From assembly GCF_003054445.1 (NCBI RefSeq), contig NC_042506.1, positions 441,501-505,500 on the forward strand: a stretch of DNA of 64,000 nt, in the 5' to 3' direction. Source of the stretch: Pichia kudriavzevii. Taxonomy: Eukaryota > Ascomycota > Pichiomycetes > Pichiales > Pichiaceae. The notes beneath the pieces are model-generated. The model was not told where the DNA came from. It did no database searches and worked only from the letters and a program-made list of their open reading frames with translations. Position 1 is the stretch's first letter; each line of letters begins with the position of its first letter. This document shows positions 27,679 to 37,275 of this stretch, piece after piece. Position numbers and translations under genes: made by a program.

Positions 27679-30118
27679 CGACAACTAACTCAAAATCCCC
27701 AGGTTCCGACGTACGGTTTACATCCTCATCCTCAAAGGCACTGTGAATACCTCTGTCTTGGTCAGCGACTTTGTTATTCACCGTTGTATTTTTTGCACCA
27801 ATCCTCTCCATTACTGGGATTGGTGATGTCGATCTAGATGTTTCCGGTGTTTGTATATCGTTGGTGGATATCAGCGTACGGTTTGAATATCTGCTTTGTG
27901 ATTGAATATGCTTCTTCTTCGAAGGTGACCATGATTTAGAGAAAGTATCTAATAACGAGCTTCTGTACCTTAACACTATAGATGTAGAAGACGACGTAGG
28001 TGTTACCGACGTAGATGTTGGAACAGCTACTAATGATGAAGATGGTGTTGGTATTGGGTTTAAAGCTGATGTATATTCTTGTGAGTTGCCTTCACGTAAC
28101 TTCAGTGCTAGCTTTGGCACAATATTTGTGTTTGAATCTTGGTTATGTGTGCCTAACTGCTCATTGGCACTACCTTTTTCAGAAAAATGTGGGATTTTTC
28201 TTTTCATATTATACACCGAAGTACTGCGTGAAACTGTGGGTGATGTAGTCGGTGATAAATTGGGGGACGGAACAAATGATGCGTCTGCAATATAGGCTTC
28301 GTCAAGGTATAAATCCTTTGATAGTAGAATGTAGAAAATCAAAACAATAATCAAGACAACACATGTTATTGTCAAGTGTTTATAGAGTGTCACTGATTTT
28401 TCTATTTCCTGTATTTTCTCAATTATTTCAAGATTTGTGGACTCAAACTTCTGTTGCTGATACTCGAATAATCCTGAAAAACTCTTGTACACATCTATAC
28501 TTAGCTTTTCATATATTTCCATTTGTGATCTAATTGTAGTGTTGAATTGTGATAAGATTTGTTGAAATTTGTGGGATTGCTGCTTTTCCAAATCCATAAA
28601 TGCAGAAGACAACAATTTGGATTGCTCTTCAATGTATAACAATGAAAGAGTCGCATTAGACTCAAGCAAGCTTAATCTTTTAACAATATTCTTGTAAATT
28701 GAGTCTTGAGGCTGGGATTTAGGTGTTATTGAGTATTGCTGGGACGCTTGGTAGGTAATATTCTCCTGATCATTGGTTCTATTCAAAGTACCTACTTCGG
28801 GTTCAGCGAGACATTGTTCATCAGATCGCTTATTCTCGTGCTCAATCAAAAACTGATCTAATTTCAAATATTTCAAAGTGGAACAATCCACATCGGTAGT
28901 AGTCAGATTGGCGTCAAAGCATAATGAATTCATCGTATCAGGGAAAGGTAGAAAGTTGAACATTGAGGAAATTTCACTTTGATCCTTCATCTCCAAAAAA
29001 GTGCTAGTGTTTTTCTCAAGCAGTGGGTCAGCTGTTGACAAGCTATGAAGTTCTTCCTCTATCATAGATGATTCTAAAGTCGCAATTTCTTCATCCGGAT
29101 TTTCCTCCTTAAACTGTTCTATCATGGTTTTACCGTGTACTTGAACTGTAGAAACGGGACAATAAAACTGATCCCCGTAATGGGTTAAAAACTCGACTTT
29201 CAGAAATTTTGCCCATATAATCGGATTTTCAATCTTAAATGTTTGTAACTTCTTAATATTTTCAGCTTGAAATTCACCAAGTATCATCCATTGAGGTGCC
29301 GGAAATCGATCACTAACCGAAATTTTTATATCTTTAAAAACACTAGAGTAGAATTCAAAGTTACCAATTGATACTTCATCTACCAATATATCTTCACATA
29401 GTTCAATTACAACATGCTTGTTCTTTGATCTGCATTCGTTTAGTAGATAAGAATCTTTATTGTCAACTAATATTGAGTTGGCTCCTTTTGCTTCGTTATT
29501 AGTTTTGACAATCGTTGCAGCACAATCAATGGACGCGTAGTTATATCTGCCCTTATACAATTTGCCTTGTTCTTCGTTCTTTCCTGTAAACATTTCCAAT
29601 TGAATCATCATGTCTTCACCTATTTCATCATTGGTTGTAGACAATCCATCATGATGTAAACTACTCTCCCTCTTTTTATACCGCTGACTCTGGATGCCCT
29701 CAATTGTTAGATCAGAATTTATATCTGTAGTGCCGTTATTCTTTGATGAAATGTTTGTAAGTTGATCATAGTTGAGTCTACTTGATTCCTTTTGATCATG
29801 ATCTAGCTTATCTTTTTTCCATTCTTCAAAACTGCGAAAGTTTAGGCCGACTGCATTTAGTTCTCTATTTCCTTCCGTAGTCTCTTGCATCCCATCAAAA
29901 AAGCTCCCTCCTAAAGCACTTTCCGTAATGTTTAACGTTGGCTCATTGAGTTTAGCGACTATGCCAGTTGTGAGGGTAGAATTTGAGGTACAACTTTCGT
30001 TCTTTGTTTCGGCTTGTGTACACCCCAGAAACGCCAATAAAACAAGAACAAAGAAATCTAACCGTCGGAGAATCACGTCTGTTTGTAGTTGAAACATCAT
30101 CGCCTTTTCTGCTTCCAT
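27668..30118 (-). CDS. SLP1: SLP1-like SUN-domain membrane glycoprotein of the ER
   Basis: 816 aa (S. cerevisiae Slp1 is 587). Slp1 works with Emp65 to protect soluble proteins folding in the ER from degradation. An N-terminal signal sequence (FFVLVLLAFLGCTQA, about 22-36) precedes a Ser/Asn-rich luminal part with many N-glycosylation sequons. The SUN-like domain (about 185-330) shows NYASIDCAATIVKTN, SILVDNKDSYLLNEC, FEFYSSVFKDIKISVSDRFP and THYGDQFYCPVSTVQVHG. A coiled coil (about 475-575) leads to one transmembrane segment (about 580-600), and the C-terminal tail is Ser/Thr-rich. It is divergent from SSU72 (284 bp between starts). Confidence 0.85.
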   Translation of the reverse strand: MEAEKAMMFQLQTDVILRRLDFFVLVLLAFLGCTQAETKNESCTSNSTLTTGIVAKLNEPTLNITESALGGSFFDGMQETTEGNRELNAVGLNFRSFEEWKKDKLDHDQKESSRLNYDQLTNISSKNNGTTDINSDLTIEGIQSQRYKKRESSLHHDGLSTTNDEIGEDMMIQLEMFTGKNEEQGKLYKGRYNYASIDCAATIVKTNNEAKGANSILVDNKDSYLLNECRSKNKHVVIELCEDILVDEVSIGNFEFYSSVFKDIKISVSDRFPAPQWMILGEFQAENIKKLQTFKIENPIIWAKFLKVEFLTHYGDQFYCPVSTVQVHGKTMIEQFKEENPDEEIATLESSMIEEELHSLSTADPLLEKNTSTFLEMKDQSEISSMFNFLPFPDTMNSLCFDANLTTTDVDCSTLKYLKLDQFLIEHENKRSDEQCLAEPEVGTLNRTNDQENITYQASQQYSITPKSQPQDSIYKNIVKRLSLLESNATLSLLYIEEQSKLLSSAFMDLEKQQSHKFQQILSQFNTTIRSQMEIYEKLSIDVYKSFSGLFEYQQQKFESTNLEIIEKIQEIEKSVTLYKHLTITCVVLIIVLIFYILLSKDLYLDEAYIADASFVPSPNLSPTTSPTVSRSTSVYNMKRKIPHFSEKGSANEQLGTHNQDSNTNIVPKLALKLREGNSQEYTSALNPIPTPSSSLVAVPTSTSVTPTSSSTSIVLRYRSSLLDTFSKSWSPSKKKHIQSQSRYSNRTLISTNDIQTPETSRSTSPIPVMERIGAKNTTVNNKVADQDRGIHSAFEDEDVNRTSEPGDFELVVDDQ

Positions 30119-30402
30119 TACGTCGTTTTATTCTAAACTACGGCGTCAAAGGCAACTAACATTTTTTAACCAATTTGCATTTATCCTGCTATCAGAAGCT
30201 TCTATAACGCGCGCCAGGTGTTTTGGTTTCTCCCATTTAGTTCCTTGTTGAAAAAAAATTTCGAAAGACAAAGTTGGTGATGAAGTTCCACAACTGATGC
30301 AATGGACTGGTGGCAATTGTTCCACTGTTTGTATTTCCCTTCAATAATAACCTCATATAGGTTTCCTATTCCATATTAACTGTAGATACGAATCATATCA
30401 TC

Positions 30403-31101
30403 ATGGAGAACCCACTTAATTTACGTTTCTGTACTGTCTGTGCATCGAACAACAACCGTTCTATGGAAGCCCATAAAGTTTTAAAAAATGCAGGTTATAC
30501 GGTTCGATCGTATGGTACAGGATCTGCTGTTAGATTACCTGGGCCATCAATCAATAAGCCAAACGTATTCCAGTTTGGAACGCCGTACACTGAGATCATG
30601 AAAGTTCTTGAATCACAAGGTATTAAAGTACATAAAAATAATGGAGTTTTAGATATGACTGTACGTAATATGCAGATAAAGAAGGCACCAGAGCGTTGGC
30701 CATATTATAACCAACCTCCACAAAAACTACCAGAAGAGGAACACGAGGGGTTCAAGGGTGAGCTAGATTTTGAAATAGTGATCACATGTGAAGAAAGATG
30801 TTTTGATAATGTTGTTGAAGATTTCCTTACAAGAAATTACTTTAATCCAGATGAAACTAGTAGAAAGGTTCACGTTTTCAATGTCGAAATCAGAGATGAT
30901 CATGAAAATGCACAAATTGGTGGACGTGCCATTCTAGAATTGGCCAATTCTCTGAATGATTTATACCGCAAATCAGTAGCTAATTCGGATTTGGATGATT
31001 CACATCCAGAATGCTGGGAGGATGACATACCTGATCTAATTGCAAATTGGCAAGCGAAATATGGAAATCTACCACTTCTATATAGTTTGTGCTTCCATTA
31101 G
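30403..31101 (+). CDS. SSU72: SSU72, RNA polymerase II CTD phosphatase
   Basis: 232 aa (S. cerevisiae 206). Ssu72 removes phosphate from Ser5 and Ser7 of the Pol II CTD heptad and is a subunit of the cleavage and polyadenylation factor. The catalytic loop is C-x5-R at the N-terminus (CASNNNRS, Cys13 to Arg19), as in low-molecular-weight tyrosine phosphatases. The family blocks YGTGSAVRLPGPS, PNVFQFGTPY and ITCEERCFDNVVEDF follow, with VFNVEIRDDHENA holding the acidic residue of the active site. The C-terminus (about 200-232) is extended relative to S. cerevisiae. It converges with GUD1 with only about 45 bp between stops. Confidence 0.95.
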   Translation: MENPLNLRFCTVCASNNNRSMEAHKVLKNAGYTVRSYGTGSAVRLPGPSINKPNVFQFGTPYTEIMKVLESQGIKVHKNNGVLDMTVRNMQIKKAPERWPYYNQPPQKLPEEEHEGFKGELDFEIVITCEERCFDNVVEDFLTRNYFNPDETSRKVHVFNVEIRDDHENAQIGGRAILELANSLNDLYRKSVANSDLDDSHPECWEDDIPDLIANWQAKYGNLPLLYSLCFH

Positions 31102-31146
31102 GTTTTCCAACTGTTGTTACTAGTACTATCCCCTACACGTATAACG

Positions 31147-32616
31147 TTATACATTATTTATAACTGTACGACCATTAACGTAAACAGTTTCGATGTTTCT
31201 ATCATCTCCATTAAATAGCCACTTGTCAATCAAATTGATAAACTTGTTCATTGACTCAGCTGTTTCGAATTGACCCCATTTCGGCTTTTGGAAGTGGAAG
31301 ATATCAATATTAGAATTTTTAGCATTCAGATTGATTAGTTGTGCATCAAATTTTAGCCCTTTCTTAAAACAACCAACTTTATCATTAATTTTCAATACTT
31401 CAGCACCACCCATTGTTGCCAGGTATAAAACCTCTGCAGGAGTTAATTTTTCAGCATCATTTTTAGTTTTCATTACTAGATGTCTCGAAACCAACAATGC
31501 ATGTTTAGCAACTTCCAAAATTGAGGGAGTAAACCCACCTGAACAATCAGTACCTAAACTAACGTTAATTTGATTGTCCAGCAGCCATCTTACTCTGGCC
31601 TCACCTGAAGTGATTGAAGAATTCGAAGTTGGGCAATGTGAGACACCAGAACCGGTTTTCTGCAAAATCAGTAATTCATCATCAGATAAATGAATGCAAT
31701 GGGCTAATGTTGTTTTGGTGCTTAACAATCCGTTTTTATAATACACGTCTGTATAATTGTCATATTTGGGGAACAGTTCTTGAACCCACTGAATTTCATT
31801 GTTATTTTCACTTAAATGGGTTTGACAATGATAGTCGCCTTTATCTCTTACACTACCTAACCACCGCATCATTTCTTCGGTGCAAGAAGGGGCAAACCTG
31901 GGTGTTAAAACAGGCTTTATCAAATCTCCCTTAGGATTCCTCCTTTCTATATAATCAATCACTTGGAGTGTTGAAGCTTTGCATTCATCTTCCGTCTCTA
32001 TATAATCATGAGGTGCAAAACGGTTCATACAAACTTTCCCAATAAATGCACGCTGGCCGTGAATAAGTGCAATATCAGATAACAAGCTCGTGGCTTTTGC
32101 ATGAATTGTTGCATAATATGACGCCGTTGTAGTCCCATAGCCTAGGGTTCTCCTGACACATTGTGTATAAATTTCTCTGGCTATATTCAAATCTTTGCAT
32201 GAAGATTCTAGGGGGAATGTATAAGTTTCTAACCAATCAAGTAATGTTGAGTTCCCAAAAATACCATTGTTGGGAAATTGGGGAGCGTGTATGTGTGTAT
32301 CTATAAAACCCGGAAAGAAAAAGCGTGTTTCTTCGTTGAATATATCCACAATTTCGACATCATTCTCATTCAACCCCTTAATAGATGAGTGTTTCAAAAT
32401 CAGCTCCTTAATATCTGCATCTTCCGAGTTGATAGGTATTATAAAATCAATCGTGCCATTTGTATCAACTCCAACCAATGTTCTATTCAAAACTTCCAGC
32501 TTTCCGAGCTGGGGAGTATGCACGAAAGTGCCATAGTAACCTGTGTATTTAATTTTACGGTAACAGAGGGTATCTATAGATCCTTGAAAATAAGGTTCCT
32601 GTATTTTAGTTGGCAT
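31147..32616 (-). CDS. GUD1: GUD1, guanine deaminase
   Basis: 489 aa, the same length as S. cerevisiae Gud1. It converts guanine to xanthine and ammonia in purine salvage. It belongs to the metal-dependent amidohydrolase superfamily: the zinc ligands appear as FIDTHIHAP (near 105-112), CQTHLSENNNEI, AHCIHLSDDEL and LGTDCSGG, and the guanine-deaminase signature PGFIDTHIHAPQFPN is intact. The frame is open upstream to a GTG at 32652; ATG 32616 is used and aligns with the expected start. The upstream region is shared with QCR10. Confidence 0.93.
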   Translation of the reverse strand: MPTKIQEPYFQGSIDTLCYRKIKYTGYYGTFVHTPQLGKLEVLNRTLVGVDTNGTIDFIIPINSEDADIKELILKHSSIKGLNENDVEIVDIFNEETRFFFPGFIDTHIHAPQFPNNGIFGNSTLLDWLETYTFPLESSCKDLNIAREIYTQCVRRTLGYGTTTASYYATIHAKATSLLSDIALIHGQRAFIGKVCMNRFAPHDYIETEDECKASTLQVIDYIERRNPKGDLIKPVLTPRFAPSCTEEMMRWLGSVRDKGDYHCQTHLSENNNEIQWVQELFPKYDNYTDVYYKNGLLSTKTTLAHCIHLSDDELLILQKTGSGVSHCPTSNSSITSGEARVRWLLDNQINVSLGTDCSGGFTPSILEVAKHALLVSRHLVMKTKNDAEKLTPAEVLYLATMGGAEVLKINDKVGCFKKGLKFDAQLINLNAKNSNIDIFHFQKPKWGQFETAESMNKFINLIDKWLFNGDDRNIETVYVNGRTVINNV

Positions 32617-33085
32617 CTGAAATTTGTGGTTAAAAATCAACGTGTCCAGCACTTTAATACTTTGTTCTAAATGACTACTAGTGAAGAAAACAAGTTGTTT
32701 TTATATCGAAAACAAGGAAATAAAAAACATCCCGTCTCTATATCGTTCTTATCTCTTTGAGATGTATTCCCAAAGCAGTTTTCTATCCGGCGACCGGTTT
32801 TCCTACATTACTGAGCCTTCCCAAAAATTCTAGCCGCGGCTTGGGTTCCTGCAAGAGGCAATCCCGCGGCGACGCGTCGGAATTTTAACTTAACAATTTG
32901 AGCCAATCAAAATACATAAAAAGCAAACCCGTTCACGTGACTTTGACATTCTCGCTTACGTAACGTTAATTTCGAGTTTTTTAAGGAGTTGGTATGGAAG
33001 AAGTAAAATACGCCATTTGTTGAGCAGGAAGGATAGAAGGTAAGAATCAAGCACGCTACTCAAACACATAAACAACTATAACATA
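32617..33085. promoter_or_regulatory. Divergent GUD1/QCR10 promoter with CCAAT and CACGTG sites
   Basis: A CCAAT box at 32903-32907 is the target of the HAP complex. An 8-bp palindrome TCACGTGA at 32933-32940 is a Cbf1-type E-box. A GACGCGTCGG element at 32871-32880 and a CCGCGGC repeated near 32834 and 32864 add GC-rich sites. HAP plus Cbf1 control of QCR genes is known in S. cerevisiae; here it is inferred from the sites. Confidence 0.6.
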
Positions 33086-33394
33086 ATGGCAGTACGTATC
33101 ATGGTCAACATTCCTATCTTACTCTAAATGGAATACTAACATTTACATACCCATTTTTTTTCAATATAGTACGTTTCTGGTCCTGTTTTAAAACACGCAG
33201 CTACCCTTGGTGGTTTCCACATTAAGAACATCGTCTCTTACATTCCTGTCCTTGCATTCTGGGGCGTAGCAGCAGGTGCTGGTGTTGCTACCTTTACTGA
33301 AAACTGGCCTTTATTCCAAAAGACTTTCTACACCAAGATTCCAGTTATCGGTAACCACTGGATCCACGAAGTCGACCCAGAGGATCAACCATAA
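33086..33394 (+). CDS. QCR10: QCR10, subunit 10 of ubiquinol-cytochrome c reductase (two exons)
   Basis: 76 aa (S. cerevisiae 77) from exons 33086-33091 and 33170-33394. Exon 1 encodes only Met-Ala. The 78-nt intron (33092-33169) starts GTACGT, has a perfect TACTAAC at 33134-33140 and ends TATAG. The product is a small single-span protein at the periphery of complex III in the inner mitochondrial membrane. It shows GPVLKHAATLGGFHIKNI, one membrane segment (about 26-45, IPVLAFWGVAAGAGVATF) and TENWPLFQKTFYTKIPVIG, matching the Qcr10 family. S. cerevisiae QCR10 is also split by an intron near its start. The first two residues depend on this splice model. Confidence 0.9.
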
Positions 33395-33607
33395 GTCTTC
33401 TAGATGTATAATCAGTATTTATTACCATTATTATCGTTACAATCACTATTATTATTCGCCTCACTCCATATTTATTTCTAATACTCATATAACATAAACA
33501 TGTAATCGATTATGCGATCCAAAACTTCTCGTTATCTGAAAACAACATGCTTCTTACAAATGCATATGTAATGTCAATAATTTTATAAACTCTCTTTCTG
33601 TGGAAAT

Positions 33608-36163
33608 CTAGTCTATCACATCGTTCTCATCACTGGTAGAGACTAATGACATTTCACCGCTGACTATACTCTTACTGCTGAACAATTCTGTATTGTCATC
33701 ATCAAAGCACCCTACAATACCCCATTTCACCCCTGTGATAGTATATAACCTATCTAGGATATCATCAATTGGTGAAAACAACCCAAATTGTTTATACTCT
33801 CCGTCATATGAATGAAGCATGCCCAATACACCTAATCCAGTTTCAGTCTGTCTATTTTCCTGTTTATTTTTCTTTGCATTGTTATTTATTTGTTCAGTTT
33901 TGTTAGAGACTTTGGGTATAAAACTCTCAATAAAGGCCGCCAAACTGTTCTTGTAATCGTCTTGTCTCTCAGACTCAGTTCCACTTTCTTGAGGTTCATC
34001 ATCAAACGAGTTTATGGTATCATTGACATCGACTAATTTTGATAAAATCCATGCTCCCGAATCACCACCATTTGCAAATCCTTCTTTATTATCTTCATTT
34101 GATATTATAAACTCCGAACTGCGTAAGGACCCGTTGGACCAATATATTAATTTCATACCGTTCAATGTACCTCTGGTGTAATTAGTAGTACTTCCAATTT
34201 TAAAAACGTTAAGGTTAGCTGTATTTAAGATACCGTGTTTACGAGGTTGCAAGCTCACGGTTCTTTTAATATTCAAATTGGAAAGTATTAGGGATGGGTC
34301 ATACTGAGACAATTGAATATCTTCTCCTAAATAATTGACGAATTTTTTCTTCGATCCATCGTTGATTTTTATTATGGCTATATCGCTCAACTTATTGTCA
34401 TCAATGAGTCGTTCCCCCCAAACAACATTGCCTAAACTACTAGGTGGTAGGTTTCTCTTCTTTGACCTACTATTGACAACGATTGTCTCAATTGGATATT
34501 TTTCATCGATTTTCTGAACAGCATCATAATAAACCTTGTATTCCGGCGTTGTGTTGGAATGGTTCATCATCTCACTAACTAGTGCTCGTCTATACAAGTT
34601 AATTAGCACAGGAGATGGTGTAAATACCCTTGGGTGTAACTTTTCAGCACCTCCTGAGATACTCTCTTGATTCAATACAACATGTGCACATGTAAGCCCG
34701 AAAACTTGACCTTTATATTTCAACAATCTAGGATTCAAAACATCGTCATCAACTTTTGGATAAATATATCCACCTAACGTACCACTGGTTGTTGTTGATA
34801 TATCAGTTGATATAGACATTGAAATAGGAACATAATCATTATCTTCATCCAGTTGTCGGAAAGGAGATTTAAGTCTCATTCCGCTTGCCTGTATAATCTT
34901 ATTCTTCTGCAGTAAAAAATGAATATCAGCTGATATTGTCGAAAAATACTTAATGACATCTTGATGCTCTTTGGAAATCATGGGAAATCCAAAAATAAAA
35001 GTGATTATTGAAAGTTCTGGTAAAATAAATCCCCTCAGAACAGGGGCTATGAAAGACCCATTTTGATCTGAAAAGAATTGCCGGGTATCTCGTGACAAAA
35101 TTCTATCCATAATAAAGCCCACTTTGCTTATATTTGGTGGATCTTTAGCAGTTGCGCCGATAGCAAAATTTTTAGGAGACATTTTTGTCACAAAGTTTGA
35201 CAAATCTGGTGTTCCCTTTGGTAATACTCTGATTAAAACAAACAAGTCATGTAGATTTTTCAAGATTAAAGATTTTGATTTGTTGTATACATTCCCAGTT
35301 AATAAAGAGTCTACCAACAACAAAATATTTTTGATCAGTTTGCGAAGACCAATTGTATTGATGGTATCAAATTGTTTTCTAGGTAGCATACCTATATTCT
35401 TTGCATTACTTATCTTCAAGATAATCATTTCCATGCTCTCCGATATCATTACTGTTGCTTTTGTTAAATTCAAGACAGATTGATAAATCTGAATGATGAC
35501 GTTATCAATCGAGCTGGCTAAGATTTTAAGCTGGGCTTTGATATATTCATTCAATTGAGTTACAATTTCGTTGTCTGAAAGAACCCCCTCAAAGTTCGAT
35601 GTTGTCGCACTAGAGCTAGAAGTTTCAGTTAGAATAGATGCGTCATCTGCATTACTTGATTTCTTCCTTGCCTTGGCTCTAAGTCCCGCTGAAGTTGATA
35701 AACTTGAATTTTGGTTATATGGTTGCATAGAAGCTTCACTATTTGTGGCAATACCCATCATTGCTGGGCTAGCTAGATTCTGTAGTTCATAATTTTCCTC
35801 TTGATCTTCTTCTAGTAGGACTCTTAATGGTCTACCTCTACTAACAATTTTCGACTGTTCATTCCCCTTTTGGTTATACGATGTGTTGGAGCCTGCATTA
35901 GACGATAATCCAGTCGAGACTGTTCTTTTAGAACTGAATAATGATGTAGTATCGGAGTTGTACGAATACTGAAAGCTGGGAGATACTGTATTTGAGTCTA
36001 TGTTTAGATCTAGCGGAAATTCTTGTTGTCTACTAAGGGATCTTGGTATTGAATGAGATGAGTGACTTGAATGACTTGAGTTTATCGATGCACATCCGGT
36101 TTCGCCTCTACTGTCAGGCACTTCATTAGGAGTAGGGTTCCTTTTAGAAAACAATTTCCTCAT
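33608..36163 (-). CDS. SSY5: SSY5, signalling protease of the SPS amino-acid sensor
   Basis: 851 aa (S. cerevisiae 699). Ssy5 is a chymotrypsin-like endoprotease at the plasma membrane. On amino-acid sensing by Ssy1, with Ptr3, it cleaves the N-terminus of the transcription factors Stp1 and Stp2. The N-terminal half is the long Ser/Asn-rich and helical prodomain. In the catalytic half the triad appears as FGLTCAHVV (His near 491), LSDIAIIK (Asp near 591) and NGGDSGAWIL (Ser near 700). The frame is open upstream to a GTG at 36199; ATG 36163 (MRKLFSKRNP) is used. The prodomain inhibits the mature domain until it is degraded. Divergent from ATP10. Confidence 0.9.
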   Translation of the reverse strand: MRKLFSKRNPTPNEVPDSRGETGCASINSSHSSHSSHSIPRSLSRQQEFPLDLNIDSNTVSPSFQYSYNSDTTSLFSSKRTVSTGLSSNAGSNTSYNQKGNEQSKIVSRGRPLRVLLEEDQEENYELQNLASPAMMGIATNSEASMQPYNQNSSLSTSAGLRAKARKKSSNADDASILTETSSSSATTSNFEGVLSDNEIVTQLNEYIKAQLKILASSIDNVIIQIYQSVLNLTKATVMISESMEMIILKISNAKNIGMLPRKQFDTINTIGLRKLIKNILLLVDSLLTGNVYNKSKSLILKNLHDLFVLIRVLPKGTPDLSNFVTKMSPKNFAIGATAKDPPNISKVGFIMDRILSRDTRQFFSDQNGSFIAPVLRGFILPELSIITFIFGFPMISKEHQDVIKYFSTISADIHFLLQKNKIIQASGMRLKSPFRQLDEDNDYVPISMSISTDISTTTSGTLGGYIYPKVDDDVLNPRLLKYKGQVFGLTCAHVVLNQESISGGAEKLHPRVFTPSPVLINLYRRALVSEMMNHSNTTPEYKVYYDAVQKIDEKYPIETIVVNSRSKKRNLPPSSLGNVVWGERLIDDNKLSDIAIIKINDGSKKKFVNYLGEDIQLSQYDPSLILSNLNIKRTVSLQPRKHGILNTANLNVFKIGSTTNYTRGTLNGMKLIYWSNGSLRSSEFIISNEDNKEGFANGGDSGAWILSKLVDVNDTINSFDDEPQESGTESERQDDYKNSLAAFIESFIPKVSNKTEQINNNAKKNKQENRQTETGLGVLGMLHSYDGEYKQFGLFSPIDDILDRLYTITGVKWGIVGCFDDDNTELFSSKSIVSGEMSLVSTSDENDVID

Positions 36164-36372
36164 GTTTGTCTCTTTGTGAGGTAATTCCAGCAGGTACACG
36201 AATATCTCGCATACTGAAGAAGTTTATAGTATTCTCCCCAATCGTATTCAACCATCAATTTGATAGCTAAGCCAGCGAATCAAAGTTGAAAATTCTTCAA
36301 CGAAAAGGTAAACCTATATCATAAATGCATCTAATTTCTAAGTAACATACTGAAATCTGGTGAATAACTATA

Positions 36373-37275
36373 ATGAAATCACTGGGGCCTCGTATCTTTA
36401 GAAGAAATGCTGGTTTTTTTGGAAATCTAGGGCAGAGCATGTCCAAAATTGTTCCAAAGCCTCATAAATATTTCAAAATTGCCAAACCTTTTGGTTTTGC
36501 AAAACCTCCTGTTAGACTACAAGATCAAGAAACAAAGCCGTTTTTTACATTGGAAAACCTGAATATTCCGAAGAAAATATGGAACTTCTATTTTGATGGT
36601 ATTACTAGAAGAACCAGAGTTGAGGCCATCCAAAAAGATCTAGCTTATGGTGGTATGTATGATTTTCATGTCTACACGAGAACCAAGGGACGGCTATTTG
36701 AAGCCCCAATTTCTTTCTTTCGCAAAGATAGGGCCCTTTATTTTCCTAATTTTCGTGTGAAGTCGTTAGAAGGAAAAAGAATGGATTTATTGGATGCATT
36801 AGATAAAGCCAAATTAACGATTTTAAGAGTCTACTCCACAGACGCTGGGTTTGAAATGACCAACGACTATTTTAAAATCAAAGATAGTGAAGACACATAC
36901 ATGAGTAGTACGGGAATTAAAGTATTTAGCCAAGAATATCCAGAGGCACAAATTGTGGAGCTGGTACTCAGTGAGAATGCGTCGAAACATTTTATTCATA
37001 CGTTTGTCACACCTGGTAAATTATTACAACAACGCCCAAAGGAGCAACATGATAAATATTTGATTGCAAGAAGAGATTCGGTGCTTACAAGGGACGATCG
37101 TGAAAAACTTTTAATGACAAACGCCTACTCTGGCTACATTTACTTGATTGATCAATCCTACAAAATAAGATGGGCCGGCTCCGGATGGCCAACAGAGGCA
37201 GAGGTTGATGGTTTATGGAAAGCTGTCAAAGGAATCCTAAAGGAGAATACCTTAAGGCTGAACAAGAACAAATAG
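36373..37275 (+). CDS. ATP10: ATP10, mitochondrial ATP synthase assembly factor
   Basis: 300 aa (S. cerevisiae 279). Atp10 is an inner-membrane chaperone that helps assemble newly made Atp6 with the Atp9 ring of the F0 sector. The N-terminus is basic and suitable for mitochondrial import (MKSLGPRIFRRNAGFF). The conserved body includes RALYFPNFRVKSLEG, LTILRVYSTDAGFEMTNDYF and the C-terminal NAYSGYIYLIDQSYKIRWAGSG. ATP23, whose product also assists Atp6 maturation, lies about 25 kb away in this window. Its 3' side faces an unusually long convergent gap. Confidence 0.92.
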   Translation: MKSLGPRIFRRNAGFFGNLGQSMSKIVPKPHKYFKIAKPFGFAKPPVRLQDQETKPFFTLENLNIPKKIWNFYFDGITRRTRVEAIQKDLAYGGMYDFHVYTRTKGRLFEAPISFFRKDRALYFPNFRVKSLEGKRMDLLDALDKAKLTILRVYSTDAGFEMTNDYFKIKDSEDTYMSSTGIKVFSQEYPEAQIVELVLSENASKHFIHTFVTPGKLLQQRPKEQHDKYLIARRDSVLTRDDREKLLMTNAYSGYIYLIDQSYKIRWAGSGWPTEAEVDGLWKAVKGILKENTLRLNKNK

